Below are positions 12,195-22,059 of a DNA stretch of 64,000 bases, in pieces (positions within the stretch are counted from its first letter, which is position 1; each line of letters starts with the position of its first letter). The notes below the pieces were generated by a model that was not told the origin of the DNA, did not search any database, and saw nothing but the letters and a program-made list of their open reading frames with translations. Made by a program: the position numbers and the translations under genes. The stretch is from Charina bottae. Taxonomy: Eukaryota; Chordata; Lepidosauria; Squamata; Charinaidae. The stretch spans positions 61,163,501 to 61,227,500 of the forward strand of contig JALMGJ010000001.1 of assembly GCA_023362775.1 (NCBI GenBank), in the 5' to 3' direction.

Positions 12195-12844
12195 TGTTAA
12201 GGTTATTTGGTTAAAGCATTCTATGCAGAATTAAACGCATGGCATTTTCTTCCACTGTGTCTGGCCAGAGAGTGGAAAAATACAAGTGAAAACAATCTAC
12301 ATTGTTTTCCGCATTGTAAGTTTGGTTCTCAAAACATCTGAGACGTAGATGGCAGGTGCTGAGATATCTCTAGCTAGACAAAATAAACCCGTAATCAGAA
12401 TCGTTCTCAAAACAAAAAAAAAGGCCAATACACAACACTGCCATCGTGTGACGCTTTATAGTAAGTACAATTACTACCAGAAATGCTATACTAAAAGAGA
12501 TGCTCATGTTTAAACCAATCACATGTGAGCTATGAACCATGGGTAGTCCTTTATACTTATGTTCTACACATATATGTCTTCTGTTCTTTATGTAGGCTGC
12601 TATCTGCATGTACTTGTATCTGAACTGTAACCATGCCTGGTCTTTGCACAGACCATGATGTTTTTTTTCTTTCCTCACTTCTGGTGATGGAACTCTGCTT
12701 ATGCTTTGATTTTACCTTTTTGCAATAATGCACTATACATCCATTATTGCCTTATGCTATCAATAAAGATATTGTTAGCCTTACAACACGTTGTTTGGAT
12801 TACTTCATTGCCTGGAACCCCGCATAGTTAACCATCACCTAACA
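12195..12844 (+). repeat. Copia 5' LTR
   Basis: 650 bp with TG...CA ends, identical by eye to 17005-17654. A polyadenylation signal aataaa lies at 12762-12767 near the 3' end. The 102-codon minus-strand frame inside it occurs in both LTRs and has no protein signature, so I do not call it a gene. Confidence 0.96.
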
Positions 12845-12860
12845 GGTTATGGTGGCCCAG
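12845..12860 (+). promoter_or_regulatory. Copia primer-binding site (probable half-tRNA-iMet type)
   Basis: Directly after the 5' LTR lies ggttatggtggcccag. Its ggttatgg and gcccag parts are complementary to the anticodon stem-loop region of initiator tRNA-Met (cccataacc and ctgggc), with a small internal difference. This is the half-tRNA priming known from Drosophila copia. The position is certain; the primer identity is inferred. Confidence 0.6.
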
Positions 12861-12966
12861 AGAGAATTTTGTGTTTTTCTTTGCTGCGCTGGATCTAGCT
12901 GTAATAACGGGGTTTGTTTTTAAGGCTGCATTTTGAAGTAAACGTGTTTTTCTTTGAGTGGTCAGC

Positions 12967-14457
12967 ATGGCTGCTGCTGCAGGGCTAACCAGTCTGCCCT
13001 TTGAGCGTTTGAATGGCACAAACTATCGGACCTGGTGTGTGAAGATCAAGTCTTTCTTCCTAAAAGAAGGTTTGTGGAAGTATGTGAAAGACCCACCTCC
13101 AACCGGTGCTATTACTGAAGAAGTGCAGTTGTGTTTGGATCGTGCTTATGGCAACTTGATTCTGGGACTAGAATCATCACAGCTACTGCATATCAGTAAT
13201 TTGGAGACCGCACATGCCTGTTGGGAAGCTCTTAAAGCCCTTTATTCCAAGCAAACCTCTGCTGCCATTGTTGGTATATCACGTCAGCTTTACAACTTGA
13301 AGCTGCAGCCCGGTGGAAACGTGATGACCCACCTCCATAAAGTCAAGACTTTGTTTCTTGAACTTGAGGACCGGGATGTTGTGATCCCTGATACCCAGAG
13401 AGCTTGTATCATCCTGTCAAGCTTGGACAAGAGCTTTGACATGCTCATCGAGGCAACTCAGACGTTGAGGCCCCAAGACCTAACTGTGGATTATCTTACA
13501 AATCGCCTGCAAGAAATCCAGCAAGCTCGTGATTTGGAGAGGATGCAGAGTAAGTCATCTGTTGCTGTTCCTGAGGCTTCAGCTCAGCGTTTTCCAGTTG
13601 GAACAGAGGCTGCGTGTGCTGTGAGGAGATGTTTCCGGTGCAACTCGACCCAACACTTCATGAGAGACTGTCCCCAGCCACCTCGCCCAGCCGGTGGAGC
13701 CAGTGGAAAGAGGTTCGTACGAAAGAAGGGGAAACAAGCGCCTAGACAACGTACCCAGGTGTCTGCTTTGCTCACGGCTGTGAGTAGACGTTCCCCAGAG
13801 ACTTGGCTTTTGGACTCAGCCTGTAGCCAAATCATTGTCAACAATGAACAGTTGTTGTTATCAAAAAGCAAGCCTAACGTCCAACAGGTTGCTCTGGCTG
13901 ATGGATCTATGGCTGATGTGTCCTTTCAGGGTGAAGTATACATTCCTTGTTTGGGGATAAATATGCAAAATGTGTTGTGTGTACCTACACTTGACTTTTC
14001 CCTCCTTAGCGTTCCAGCCCTGGTAAAGTCTGGTTATACTGTTGTGTTCAAGGGTACTGGATGTTCTATTGAAAAAGATGGGATAGAATGTGCTAGGGGG
14101 AAGTTAGTGAATCAATTGTATGAAATGCTTCCTAAGCAGGGGATTGTGTCAGGAAATTGTATTTCCAATGTTCCCCCACATAACAAATGCATTCACTATT
14201 ATCACAGAGTTTTGGGACATCCCGGGTGGGGAAGTTTGTCCCAACTGGCCAAGGTGTATCCTGAGTTAGGATCCAAAAAGTGTGATGACTTTCTTGATTG
14301 TACTGTGTGCAAACAATCGAAAATTAAGGCTGCTCCTATTGCTAGAAAAAGTGACAGAGTGTCAACTAGGCCTTTTCAGTTGGTTCATGGAGACTTAGCC
14401 GGCCCCAATGCTCCTAGTGAGGGGGGGGGCGCGTTTCATGTTCCTTTTGGTGGATGA
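12967..14457 (+). CDS. Copia ORF, first part: Gag, protease, start of integrase
   Basis: The first ATG is at 12967 in good context (agcATGg). An in-frame GTG at 12958 is unlikely as a start. The Gag region begins LPFERLNGTNYRTW, typical of copia (UBN2-like) Gag. A CCHC zinc knuckle (CX2CX4HX4C) spans 13630-13671. The aspartic protease shows TWLLDSACS near 13802-13830, with DSA in place of the usual DSGA. The integrase zinc-binding region has the His-His-Cys-Cys pattern (YYHRVLGHPGW, then CTVCKQSK). The first catalytic Asp is in HGDLAGP at 14392-14394. The frame then runs into a stop 28 bases past the G tract at 14421-14429. Confidence 0.92.
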   Translation: MAAAAGLTSLPFERLNGTNYRTWCVKIKSFFLKEGLWKYVKDPPPTGAITEEVQLCLDRAYGNLILGLESSQLLHISNLETAHACWEALKALYSKQTSAAIVGISRQLYNLKLQPGGNVMTHLHKVKTLFLELEDRDVVIPDTQRACIILSSLDKSFDMLIEATQTLRPQDLTVDYLTNRLQEIQQARDLERMQSKSSVAVPEASAQRFPVGTEAACAVRRCFRCNSTQHFMRDCPQPPRPAGGASGKRFVRKKGKQAPRQRTQVSALLTAVSRRSPETWLLDSACSQIIVNNEQLLLSKSKPNVQQVALADGSMADVSFQGEVYIPCLGINMQNVLCVPTLDFSLLSVPALVKSGYTVVFKGTGCSIEKDGIECARGKLVNQLYEMLPKQGIVSGNCISNVPPHNKCIHYYHRVLGHPGWGSLSQLAKVYPELGSKKCDDFLDCTVCKQSKIKAAPIARKSDRVSTRPFQLVHGDLAGPNAPSEGGGAFHVPFGG

Positions 14458-16927
14458 CCATACTCGCTATACGTTTTGTTATTTGCTCAAATCTAAAGCG
14501 GAGGCTTTTGCTCGCTTTAAGGAGTTTGTTGCAATGGTGGAAAGAAATTATGGCTATCAAGTAGGTCAATTTCAATCGGATTGTGGAGGAGAGTTTCTAG
14601 GCCATGAGTTTCAGAATTGGCTTCGTAGAAAAGGAATCTCCCATAGACTTGCCAATGTTGGTGTTCCTGCTGAGAATGGAATAGCTGAAAGGAAGATTGG
14701 TGTTGTTAATACCATTAGAAATAGCCTGATGTTAGATGCCCAGGTGCCAGCCCGTTTTTGGGGTGAGGCTACCATGACTGCAGTGTATCTGACTAACAGG
14801 GTGTGGAATTCAGCTGTAAATGAAGTTCCTTATTTCCTTTTGTTTGGCAAGCGCCCTTCGCTGAAGCATCTGCGTGTTTTTGGAACATTTGCATATGTGC
14901 ATATTCCTAAGTCTCAGCGAAGGAAGAACCAGCCAAAAGCACAACGCTTAAGGTTTGTTGGTTATTCATCTAGATCTAAGGGTTACCGTTTTTCTGCAGG
15001 CTATGGTCGTGTAGTAATCTCTAGAAGTGCTAATTTTGAGCACCCTACTGGTTGGGATAGGTTGAATGCTAGTTCAGAAGTATTGTTGCAATCTAGTGTA
15101 CAGCCAACTGTCCATGCTCCTGTGGCTGGACAACAACCAGTTCAGCTGCCTTCTGGTTCCCAGTCTCCTAGTGTGGTGAGAGGATCCCCTCAGGTGAAGG
15201 AAGAGGAAATTTCACCTGAGCAGGTTCAGGATCTGAAGGGGGATTCAGGTAGTGAAAAGGCAGAGGACAGTGATGAGGAAGAGGCAGTGGTAATTCCTCG
15301 TAGGTCTGCCCGCTCCACAAAGGGTGTGAAGCCTGACAGATTTGTGATTCAGCAGGTGAGAGTGTGTCAGATTACCTGTGAACCTCAGTCTTTCCAGGAG
15401 ATGTTGCATCTGCCTGTTGAAGAGCAAGAGAAGTGGAACACAGCGATGGATAAGGAGTTTGAGGCATTAGTGAGTCAAAAGGTGTTTGAGGTCACTGATT
15501 TGCCCCCATCCCAGAAAGCTGTTGGTTCCAGATGGGTTTTCAGAAAGAAGATTCTTCCTGATAATACAGTGCAGTACAAAGCCAGGCTTGTTGCTCAGGG
15601 ATTTGCACAGGAGAGGTTTTTGAACTATGATCTCACATATGCACCCACAGCTAGACCAGAGTCTTTACGTATGGTACTTTCTCTGGCTGCACAGCGTGGA
15701 CTTGTTGTCCATCATTTTGATGTTGACACAGCATATTTGAATGCAGAGCTCCCTGAAACTGTGTACATGAAGCAGGCTCCTGGCTATGCTTGTGACAATT
15801 CTCAGAAGGTGTACAGACTGCGCAAGGCGCTGTACGGTTTGAAGCAGGCCGGACGTTGTTGGCATCAATGTTTAGATAAGGCTTTGTTAGAGCTAAAGTT
15901 TAAGAAGTCTGTTGCTGATCCTTGTATGTATGTAAGAGGTTCTGGAAGTAATTACACAGTGTTGCTAACGTATGTTGATGATTTTTGCCTAGCAACTGGT
16001 TCTTTGCACCTTGTACAAGAGTTTGCAACACAATTGAGACAGTACTTTCAATTGAAAGACCTAGGTGAGCTGAAATACTATCTAGGTGTTGAAGTCACTA
16101 GAGCTCAGAGTGGTGAGTTCTATCTGAGTCAGAAAAGAAAAATTGACCAATTGTTGAGTCAACTTGAAATGTCAAATGCAAAACCAACCAAAACACCAAT
16201 GACTCTTGATTTCCTAAAGGGTGATGCATGTGAGGAACCTTGTCCTCAACCTGCATTGTATCACTCAGCTGTAGGAAGTTTGCTACACTTAACACAATGG
16301 ACACGCCCTGACTTAGCTTACTCAGTTGGAGTGCTTAGTCGTAAGGTTGCCAAACCATCCATGCGGGATTGGACAGGTTTAAAGAGGGTCCTACGCTATC
16401 TTAAAGGCACAGCTGATCTTTGTCTCAAAATATCAGCCACCAAGGCTGAAATGCCTGTGATTTATGCTGACAGCTCTTTTGCAGAAGAGAGAGACAGAAA
16501 GTCTGTGAGTGGTTTTGTTTGTTTGTTTGCAAATACACCCATTGCCTGGAGAGCAAGAAAACAAACATTAATTGCCGTTTCTACCTGCGAAGCCGAATTC
16601 TCGGCCCTCAGTGAGGCAATCAATGAAACGTATTGGTTAAAACAATTGTTTACAGATTTATCTGTAAATATAAATACACCAATAACAATGTATGAAGATT
16701 CCCAATCCTGTCTATCTCTAGCTGCTTCGGAAAATGTCAATAATCGCACGAAATACATCCATGTAAAATACCAAAATGTGAGGCATGCAATTCAGGAAAA
16801 ATTTATACAATTAGAGTATTGTCCATCTGAACTAAATATCGCAGACGTTCTCACGAAAGCACTTTCTCCAACAAAACATACAACCATGGTAACCAGATTG
16901 GGATTGGAGCAAATGTGTCTGAAATAA
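14408..16927 (+). CDS. Copia ORF, second part: integrase core, reverse transcriptase, RNase H
   Basis: This frame is open from upstream of 14408 to a stop at 16925-16927 and lies in another frame from the first part. The ATG at 14408 is only the first in-frame Met. Integrase residues continue with FQSDCGGEF (second Asp) and PAENGIAERK (Glu). RT shows SRWVFRKK, DVDTAYLNAELP, LRKALYGLKQ and the catalytic YVDD at 15971. RNase H shows VIYADSSFAEE, STCEAEFSAL and YEDSQSCLSLA, ending IADVLTKAL. All catalytic residues I can check are present, so apart from the frame break the element looks competent. How the break relates to expression is unknown. Confidence 0.92.
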   Translation: MLLVRGGARFMFLLVDDHTRYTFCYLLKSKAEAFARFKEFVAMVERNYGYQVGQFQSDCGGEFLGHEFQNWLRRKGISHRLANVGVPAENGIAERKIGVVNTIRNSLMLDAQVPARFWGEATMTAVYLTNRVWNSAVNEVPYFLLFGKRPSLKHLRVFGTFAYVHIPKSQRRKNQPKAQRLRFVGYSSRSKGYRFSAGYGRVVISRSANFEHPTGWDRLNASSEVLLQSSVQPTVHAPVAGQQPVQLPSGSQSPSVVRGSPQVKEEEISPEQVQDLKGDSGSEKAEDSDEEEAVVIPRRSARSTKGVKPDRFVIQQVRVCQITCEPQSFQEMLHLPVEEQEKWNTAMDKEFEALVSQKVFEVTDLPPSQKAVGSRWVFRKKILPDNTVQYKARLVAQGFAQERFLNYDLTYAPTARPESLRMVLSLAAQRGLVVHHFDVDTAYLNAELPETVYMKQAPGYACDNSQKVYRLRKALYGLKQAGRCWHQCLDKALLELKFKKSVADPCMYVRGSGSNYTVLLTYVDDFCLATGSLHLVQEFATQLRQYFQLKDLGELKYYLGVEVTRAQSGEFYLSQKRKIDQLLSQLEMSNAKPTKTPMTLDFLKGDACEEPCPQPALYHSAVGSLLHLTQWTRPDLAYSVGVLSRKVAKPSMRDWTGLKRVLRYLKGTADLCLKISATKAEMPVIYADSSFAEERDRKSVSGFVCLFANTPIAWRARKQTLIAVSTCEAEFSALSEAINETYWLKQLFTDLSVNINTPITMYEDSQSCLSLAASENVNNRTKYIHVKYQNVRHAIQEKFIQLEYCPSELNIADVLTKALSPTKHTTMVTRLGLEQMCLK
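14421..14429 (+). other. Run of nine Gs at the copia frame break
   Basis: The two copia frames overlap at 14408-14457, and the G9 run is the likely place where they part. Candidate explanations are homopolymer slippage as mutation, an assembly error in the run, or programmed frameshifting. Sequence alone cannot decide. Confidence 0.75.
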
Positions 16928-16996
16928 AATCATTTGTGTCTCTGTGTGCTTTTGAAATAACAGTTTTTCCCCCACAGTGTTTCAAAAAATCCATGC

Positions 16997-17004
16997 GGAA
17001 GGGG
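16997..17004 (+). promoter_or_regulatory. Copia polypurine tract
   Basis: ggaagggg directly abuts the 3' LTR and is the expected plus-strand primer site. Confidence 0.85.
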
Positions 17005-17654
17005 TGTTAAGGTTATTTGGTTAAAGCATTCTATGCAGAATTAAACGCATGGCATTTTCTTCCACTGTGTCTGGCCAGAGAGTGGAAAAATACAAGTGAA
17101 AACAATCTACATTGTTTTCCGCATTGTAAGTTTGGTTCTCAAAACATCTGAGACGTAGATGGCAGGTGCTGAGATATCTCTAGCTAGACAAAATAAACCC
17201 GTAATCAGAATCGTTCTCAAAACAAAAAAAAAGGCCAATACACAACACTGCCATCGTGTGACGCTTTATAGTAAGTACAATTACTACCAGAAATGCTATA
17301 CTAAAAGAGATGCTCATGTTTAAACCAATCACATGTGAGCTATGAACCATGGGTAGTCCTTTATACTTATGTTCTACACATATATGTCTTCTGTTCTTTA
17401 TGTAGGCTGCTATCTGCATGTACTTGTATCTGAACTGTAACCATGCCTGGTCTTTGCACAGACCATGATGTTTTTTTTCTTTCCTCACTTCTGGTGATGG
17501 AACTCTGCTTATGCTTTGATTTTACCTTTTTGCAATAATGCACTATACATCCATTATTGCCTTATGCTATCAATAAAGATATTGTTAGCCTTACAACACG
17601 TTGTTTGGATTACTTCATTGCCTGGAACCCCGCATAGTTAACCATCACCTAACA
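17005..17654 (+). repeat. Copia 3' LTR
   Basis: 650 bp, identical by eye to the 5' LTR at a constant offset of 4,810 bases with no indel. The polyadenylation signal aataaa is at 17572-17577. Followed by ATCAT. Confidence 0.96.
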
Positions 17655-18490
17655 ATCATTTCTAGATGCTGCATTACAATCTCTGCTATGAGTCCTGAGA
17701 TTGGTGATTCCATGGGTGTTCCTTTGATTTGTTCGTATATTTGTCCATCAAACTGAAAGTAGGTAGTGAGGCATAGATCGATGAAGTCCATTATTTTGGG
17801 TATTTCTATCTTAGTGTATTTGACTAGGCTGGGTGTGTTTCGCAGAACTGTTGCCATGGATTCTTTCGCTAGTGCTGGGTCTATGGATGTAAAGAGTGCA
17901 ATGACATTGAATGACACCATAATTTCATCTTCTTCTATTTTTAAGTCTTTGATTTTCTGGAGGCACTGTAGTGGGGAGTTGATAGAATATTCGCTCTCCT
18001 CTGTAAGATGCCTAAGTTTTTTTTGAGCTCTTTAGCTATGTTGTAAGTGGGAGTCCCTGGTAACGATACAATTGGCCAAAGCGGTATGCCAGGTTTGTGT
18101 ATTTTGGGGCGTCCGTAAAAGCGTGGGAGGATGGGTCCACTGCTTTTCATCCTCCTCTGTTCTTCTTTTGTGATTTGACCTTTCTTGCTGAGGTCGTTAA
18201 GAGTTCTTTTTACCTTGTTGTCCAGTTTCTGTATGGGATTGGTGTTTACTACGGTATATGTTTCTTTGTCTTCGAGTAATTCTTTAGCCTTTTGTATATA
18301 TTGCAATCTGTCCATAATGACGGTGGTGCAGCCTTTGTCTGCTGGGAGGATGATGATAGTCTGGTTCCTCTTTAGGTTTTTGAGTGCTTCTCTGTCCTCT
18401 GGTTCTGTTTCCATGTCCTTCTGGTTTGTGGTATGATTATCTGTCTTACGTTCTCTTGGGTTTCTGTGGTAAGTCCTATAGTTTTCAATG
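17655..18490 (-). mobile_element. Penelope-like element, N-terminal and RT portion, broken
   Basis: This is the other half of the element at 11137-12194, read on the minus strand. It carries ILPADKGCTTVIMDR, RFYGRPKIHKPGIPLWPIVS and MVSFNVIALFTSIDP, with a distal GTPMESPISGLIAE. These are the conserved RT blocks of Penelope-like retroelements. Frames break between 17920 and 17941. The upstream end stops at about 18490, where unrelated GC-rich fold-back sequence starts, so the 5' part of the ORF is missing. The copia target lies between the block ending in MIV and the YVDN block. Confidence 0.85.
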
Positions 18491-19222
18491 CTGCTTCTAA
18501 AGGCAGGGTTCAGGGCAGGAAGCCGGCCACCCTTTCCATCCCACACGTGGGGCATGAGGCCACCCATAGCAAGCTCCAGCCTCCCCCGCCTGCATTCGTT
18601 CACCCAACTGCCTCCTCTCCCAGTTCCCCACACCTCCCTTTTGCCTTTTTACTCAGCCCCCGCTGGAGAAGCAGAAGCAGAAGTTTACAATATCTTCTCA
18701 GAGCCTGAGAAGCTGAGAAGATAGCGTAAGGTGAGAAGATAGCGTAGGGTGAGAAGATAGCGTTCTGAAGGGAGCCACGTGGAAGAAACATTCACTGGAG
18801 AAGCTTGGTCCGAAAAGGGCTCACAAAGGCAGGCAGCCGCTTCTGCTGGGCTTCTGCTAGGCGAAAAAGGCAAAAGGTAGGTATGGAGAACTGGGAGAAG
18901 AGGCACTGGGTGAAGGAATGCAGGCTGCGGAGGGTGGAGCCTGCTATTGGCAGCTTCACGCCACGTGGGTGGGCTTCTCGCCCCACAAGGCAGGGTGCAG
19001 GGCTTCCAAAAGGGCAGAGATGGGGGGGAGACAGGTGGGTGGGGGTAGTTGAGGCACCCCTGCAGTCGTAAATGTGGGCGGGATGCCAAACACCTGAGTT
19101 TTGATCACGTGACTGCTGGGGTGCTGCAACAATCGTAATTTCTGGCACAGCTTGTAAGGCCATTTTTTCAGCACCGTCATAATTTCGGTTGCTGAATGAA
19201 TGGTTATTAAGAAGACTACCTG
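18491..19222 (-). mobile_element. Fold-back repeat with hAT-like terminus
   Basis: Two inverted arms, about 18500-18690 and 18800-19010, are clearly homologous when one is reverse-complemented. Shared blocks include gcctgcattc.ttcaccca, tctcccagtt and ccttttgcctttt. The centre holds three copies of a unit of about 19 bp, gagaagatagcgtaaggt and variants, at about 18711-18764. The right edge reads aagaagactacctg at 19209-19222, the terminus of the hAT-like family at 7229-7920. Blocks tgatcacgtgac and cagcaccgtcataattt are also shared. The left terminus is not visible. Probably a hAT-like element with rearranged, inverted internal sequence. Confidence 0.6.
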
Positions 19223-19256
19223 TATGTCTGTCCATATCACATCAGTTACTCTAGGC

Positions 19257-19392
19257 CAGCATTTCTCAACCTTAGCTACTTTAAGATGTCTGGACTTCAA
19301 CTCCCAGAATTCCCCAGCAAACTGCTGCTGGCTGGGGAATTCTGGGAGTTGAAGTCCAGACGTCTTAAATTTGCTAAGGTTGAGGAACACTG
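19257..19392. mobile_element. Palindromic hAT MITE
   Basis: A 136-bp near-perfect palindrome: arms aacttcaactcccagaattcc-like on one side, the complement on the other, and a short centre. Ends are cagcatttctcaacc and ggttgaggaacactg, similar to Charlie-type hAT ends. Flanked by the 8-bp duplication ctctaggc at 19249-19256 and 19393-19400. Confidence 0.88.
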
Positions 19393-19445
19393 CTCTAGGC
19401 AATGAGCAGAGGATTAAAACTGAAAGATAGTCCAACACAATTTGT

Positions 19446-19945
19446 TAAAAAATAAATAAACCAATAACTATCAATATCTAAACATCTAAAAACTTTCCAT
19501 ATTCACAGTCAGTAAAGAAAAAGCAACGAAACCAATCAACCAGCAGGGCTTGCTTAACATCTTGGCCCAAATACCCAAGGGAAAAGCCAGGTTTTCAATC
19601 CCTTGAAAAAGGCCAATGGGGTTGGGGACACATGGATCTCTGGAGGGATGTTGTTCCACAAGGCAGGCACCGCTACAGAGAAGGCATGACTCCCAGGTCC
19701 TACAAGATGGCAATCCTTAATGAAGGGGACTGGGAGCATGCCCACCCTGTCTGTTCTGGTAGGGTGAGCAGGAACAATTGGAGATAGGTGGTCCTGCAAA
19801 TATCCTGGCCCTGTGCCATGTAGGGCTTCATAGGTAGTCTCCAATACCTTGCATTGTGCCCAGAAGCTTATGGTATGGATAGGGAGGTGTGGAGCCATAT
19901 TATGGGTTGTGAGGAGAACAGATTGGATAAAATACATCACTTCCT
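19446..19945 (-). mobile_element. CR1-clade LINE, 3' end (C-terminal ORF2 and tail)
   Basis: The minus-strand frame at 19554-19940 reads ALHGTGPGYLQDHLSPIVPA, HAFSVAVPALWNNIPPEI and FFKGLKTWLF, the conserved C-terminus of CR1/L2-type ORF2 in reptiles. It ends in an AT-rich 3' tail near 19446. The copy is 5'-truncated. Related C-termini occur at 22866-23515, 25660-26265 and 56660-57430. Confidence 0.85.
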
Positions 19946-20210
19946 TTGCATTAAAAAAATTAGAAGCCCTGCTTCCTTATTTCAGGGGAATTAATTATTT
20001 CGGTTAGGTGTTCTTTTTGTAGAAGTACCGATAGCACTGCTGGGTTTTTTCCCAGGGCACACATGAATGGAGACTTTTATTTTTATATCATACTTCCCTC
20101 CTTGCTCCTTCCTCTAAGTTTAGGGTTGGATAGCTACATCTACTCTTCCCCCCCTTAAAACCCACTCCAAAAATAGAATGAAATAAGTTTATGATGCCCT
20201 ATTAAAATAA

Positions 20211-20696
20211 GCAGAGACGTCACCTTGCCAACAAAGGTCCGTATAATCAAAGCTATGGTTTTTCCAGTAATAATTTATGGCTGTGAGAGTTGGACCATAA
20301 GGAAGGCTGAGCGCCGAAGAATTGATGCTTTTGAACTGTGGTGCTGGAGAAGACTCTTAAGAATCCCTTGGGCTGCAAGGAGGTCAAATCAGTCAGTCCT
20401 AGAGGAAATCAACCCTGACTGCTCATTGGAAGGACAGATACTGAAGCTGAAGCTCAAATACTTTGGCCACCTAATGCGAAGAGAGGACTCACTGGAAAAG
20501 ACCCTGATGCTGGGAAAGACTGAAGGCAAATGGAGAAGGGGACAGCAGAGGATGAGACGGTTAGATAGCATCACCGATGCAATGAACATGAACTTGAGCA
20601 AACTCCGGGAGACAGTGGAGGACAGGAAGGCCTGGCGTGCTATGGTCCATGGAGTCACGAAGAGTCGGACACAACTTAATGACTGAACAACAACAA
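20211..20696 (+). mobile_element. BovB (RTE) LINE, 3' end fragment
   Basis: The plus-strand frame at 20225-20686 encodes the last ~150 residues of BovB ORF2: TKVRIIKAMVFPV, YGCESWTIRKAE, FELWCWRRLLRIPW and MVHGVTKSRTQLND. Its 3' end is gagtcggacacaacttaatg with a short CAACAA tail. Flanked by attaaaataa at 20201-20210 and 20697-20706, a 10-bp target duplication. It differs in sequence from the copy at 10025-11072 and is in the opposite orientation. Confidence 0.93.
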
Positions 20697-22020
20697 ATTA
20701 AAATAATACCCAGTAAACAGGGCTTTGTGAGTTACATTGCAATCCATTTGGCAAGTGATGGCAAAATTATATCTTTATAATGTTTCATTTCTTGAGATTG
20801 GAAGATATAAGAAGGACTACTTTTATTTGCATTAGAGAAACAGAGTGCTTAGGGCACAAAAAGTTAGAGTCTCAGTGGAACCTAGTTTCTACATAGGAAT
20901 CTTTGAAGTTGCTTATAGTTAAAGAGTTTGAATTAAGTCCATTGCAAACACAGAAGCAAGATCTGATTTATTTTTTTGTTTTTTCCAAACGTGTTAAGAT
21001 TCTTCTCCTTTTTTCTTTTGCTTCAAAGTATTTTCTAGTATCAATTATCAAAATTAAAGCTACAAGGTGAATAGCAATCTTAAGAAGAAAATATTGAGTT
21101 ATGTTTTTATTAATGTAGCCCCTTTAGTCTGTATAGGTGTTTGTAGGAAAATTAAAATAAGTCTCAGTTACAAGGATCTTAGAATAGGAAAAACACAGCA
21201 GTCCAGAGAAAACAGGGAAAATGAAGGTGGGAGCTCATTCTTGTTTCTATTATGGTTGAACCATCCAGTTAACAATGCTAAATACCTTACAGAATCTTCT
21301 TTGAAGTCTTATCAAGGTTATAGAATATCCTGGAAGATTTGTATTGTTCATATCTTTCATTAAGCTGAAAATCAGTTTATTCCAGCTGATGTTTGGAGAG
21401 TCAAATCTTCTTTTCTCTCTTTTTTGATTTCCTACTGTTGTTTGCTGAGGTTGGGGTGGTGGTGGCTGTGCCATGGTGTTTGTTGGTGTTATATTTTTTA
21501 AATACTTTTAACTGTTCCTATACCACTTTGAGTGCATCTTTTCAGGCAAATTACTAAATGAATAGCTGAGGGTACAAAAATAAAACTGGATGATTCACCT
21601 CATCTCAACATACCTCTCCCATTTACAAGTGTATCATTCATTCAGTCATTCAGTCGTTCAATGCTTTATGGACTCAGGATTTTGCCGGAAGCAACAAAGC
21701 AAAAGGGTTAGCACTTTAATAGAGTAGGAATTCTAAATGCAGCGGGTTCTGGTAGAATTGCCAGAAAGGCTGTAAGACACAGTAGAGCTTCAGAGTTGAG
21801 AACAAAAAATTTGTTCAAAGTATCACAGAGCATGGAAATAGGATTTTAAGGGTTATGGCATATGTTCTAAATAATAAAGAGCGAAATGATTTTGGCTGTG
21901 AAGTTCTGGATAAAGAAGCAGACCAAAGTAAAACAATTCCAAAACTAGAGAAAAGGTTTCTACCACCCAGGGTAAACATTGTGTTATTAATTAGTGATTT
22001 AGCTGAGGAAGTGAAGCAGA

Positions 22021-22028
22021 AGATACAT

Positions 22029-22059
<31 letters not shown>

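Larger units (their letters stand above)
12195..17654 (+). mobile_element. Full-length Ty1/copia LTR retrotransposon, young, inserted in a Penelope-like element
   Basis: This 5,460-bp element has two 650-bp LTRs (12195-12844, 17005-17654) that read identically base for base. Each starts TGTTAAGG and ends CCTAACA. It is flanked by ATCAT at 12190-12194 and 17655-17659, the 5-bp duplication typical of copia integrases. Internally the order is primer-binding site, gag, protease, integrase, reverse transcriptase, RNase H and polypurine tract. Integrase before RT defines the copia type. The coding region is split by a frame shift at a run of nine Gs (14421-14429). Identical LTRs imply very recent insertion. 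It lies sense to USH2A, deep in intron 9. Copia elements are usually scarce in vertebrates. Confidence 0.96.

Noticed and set aside
12370..12678. 102-codon minus-strand frame, identical at 17180-17488
   Set aside because: It lies wholly inside the copia LTR and occurs twice because the LTR does. No known domain.
21640..21700. Cattcattcagtcattcagtc text resembling the BovB 3' end
   Set aside because: The match is short and explained by CATT repeats. No following BovB sequence.
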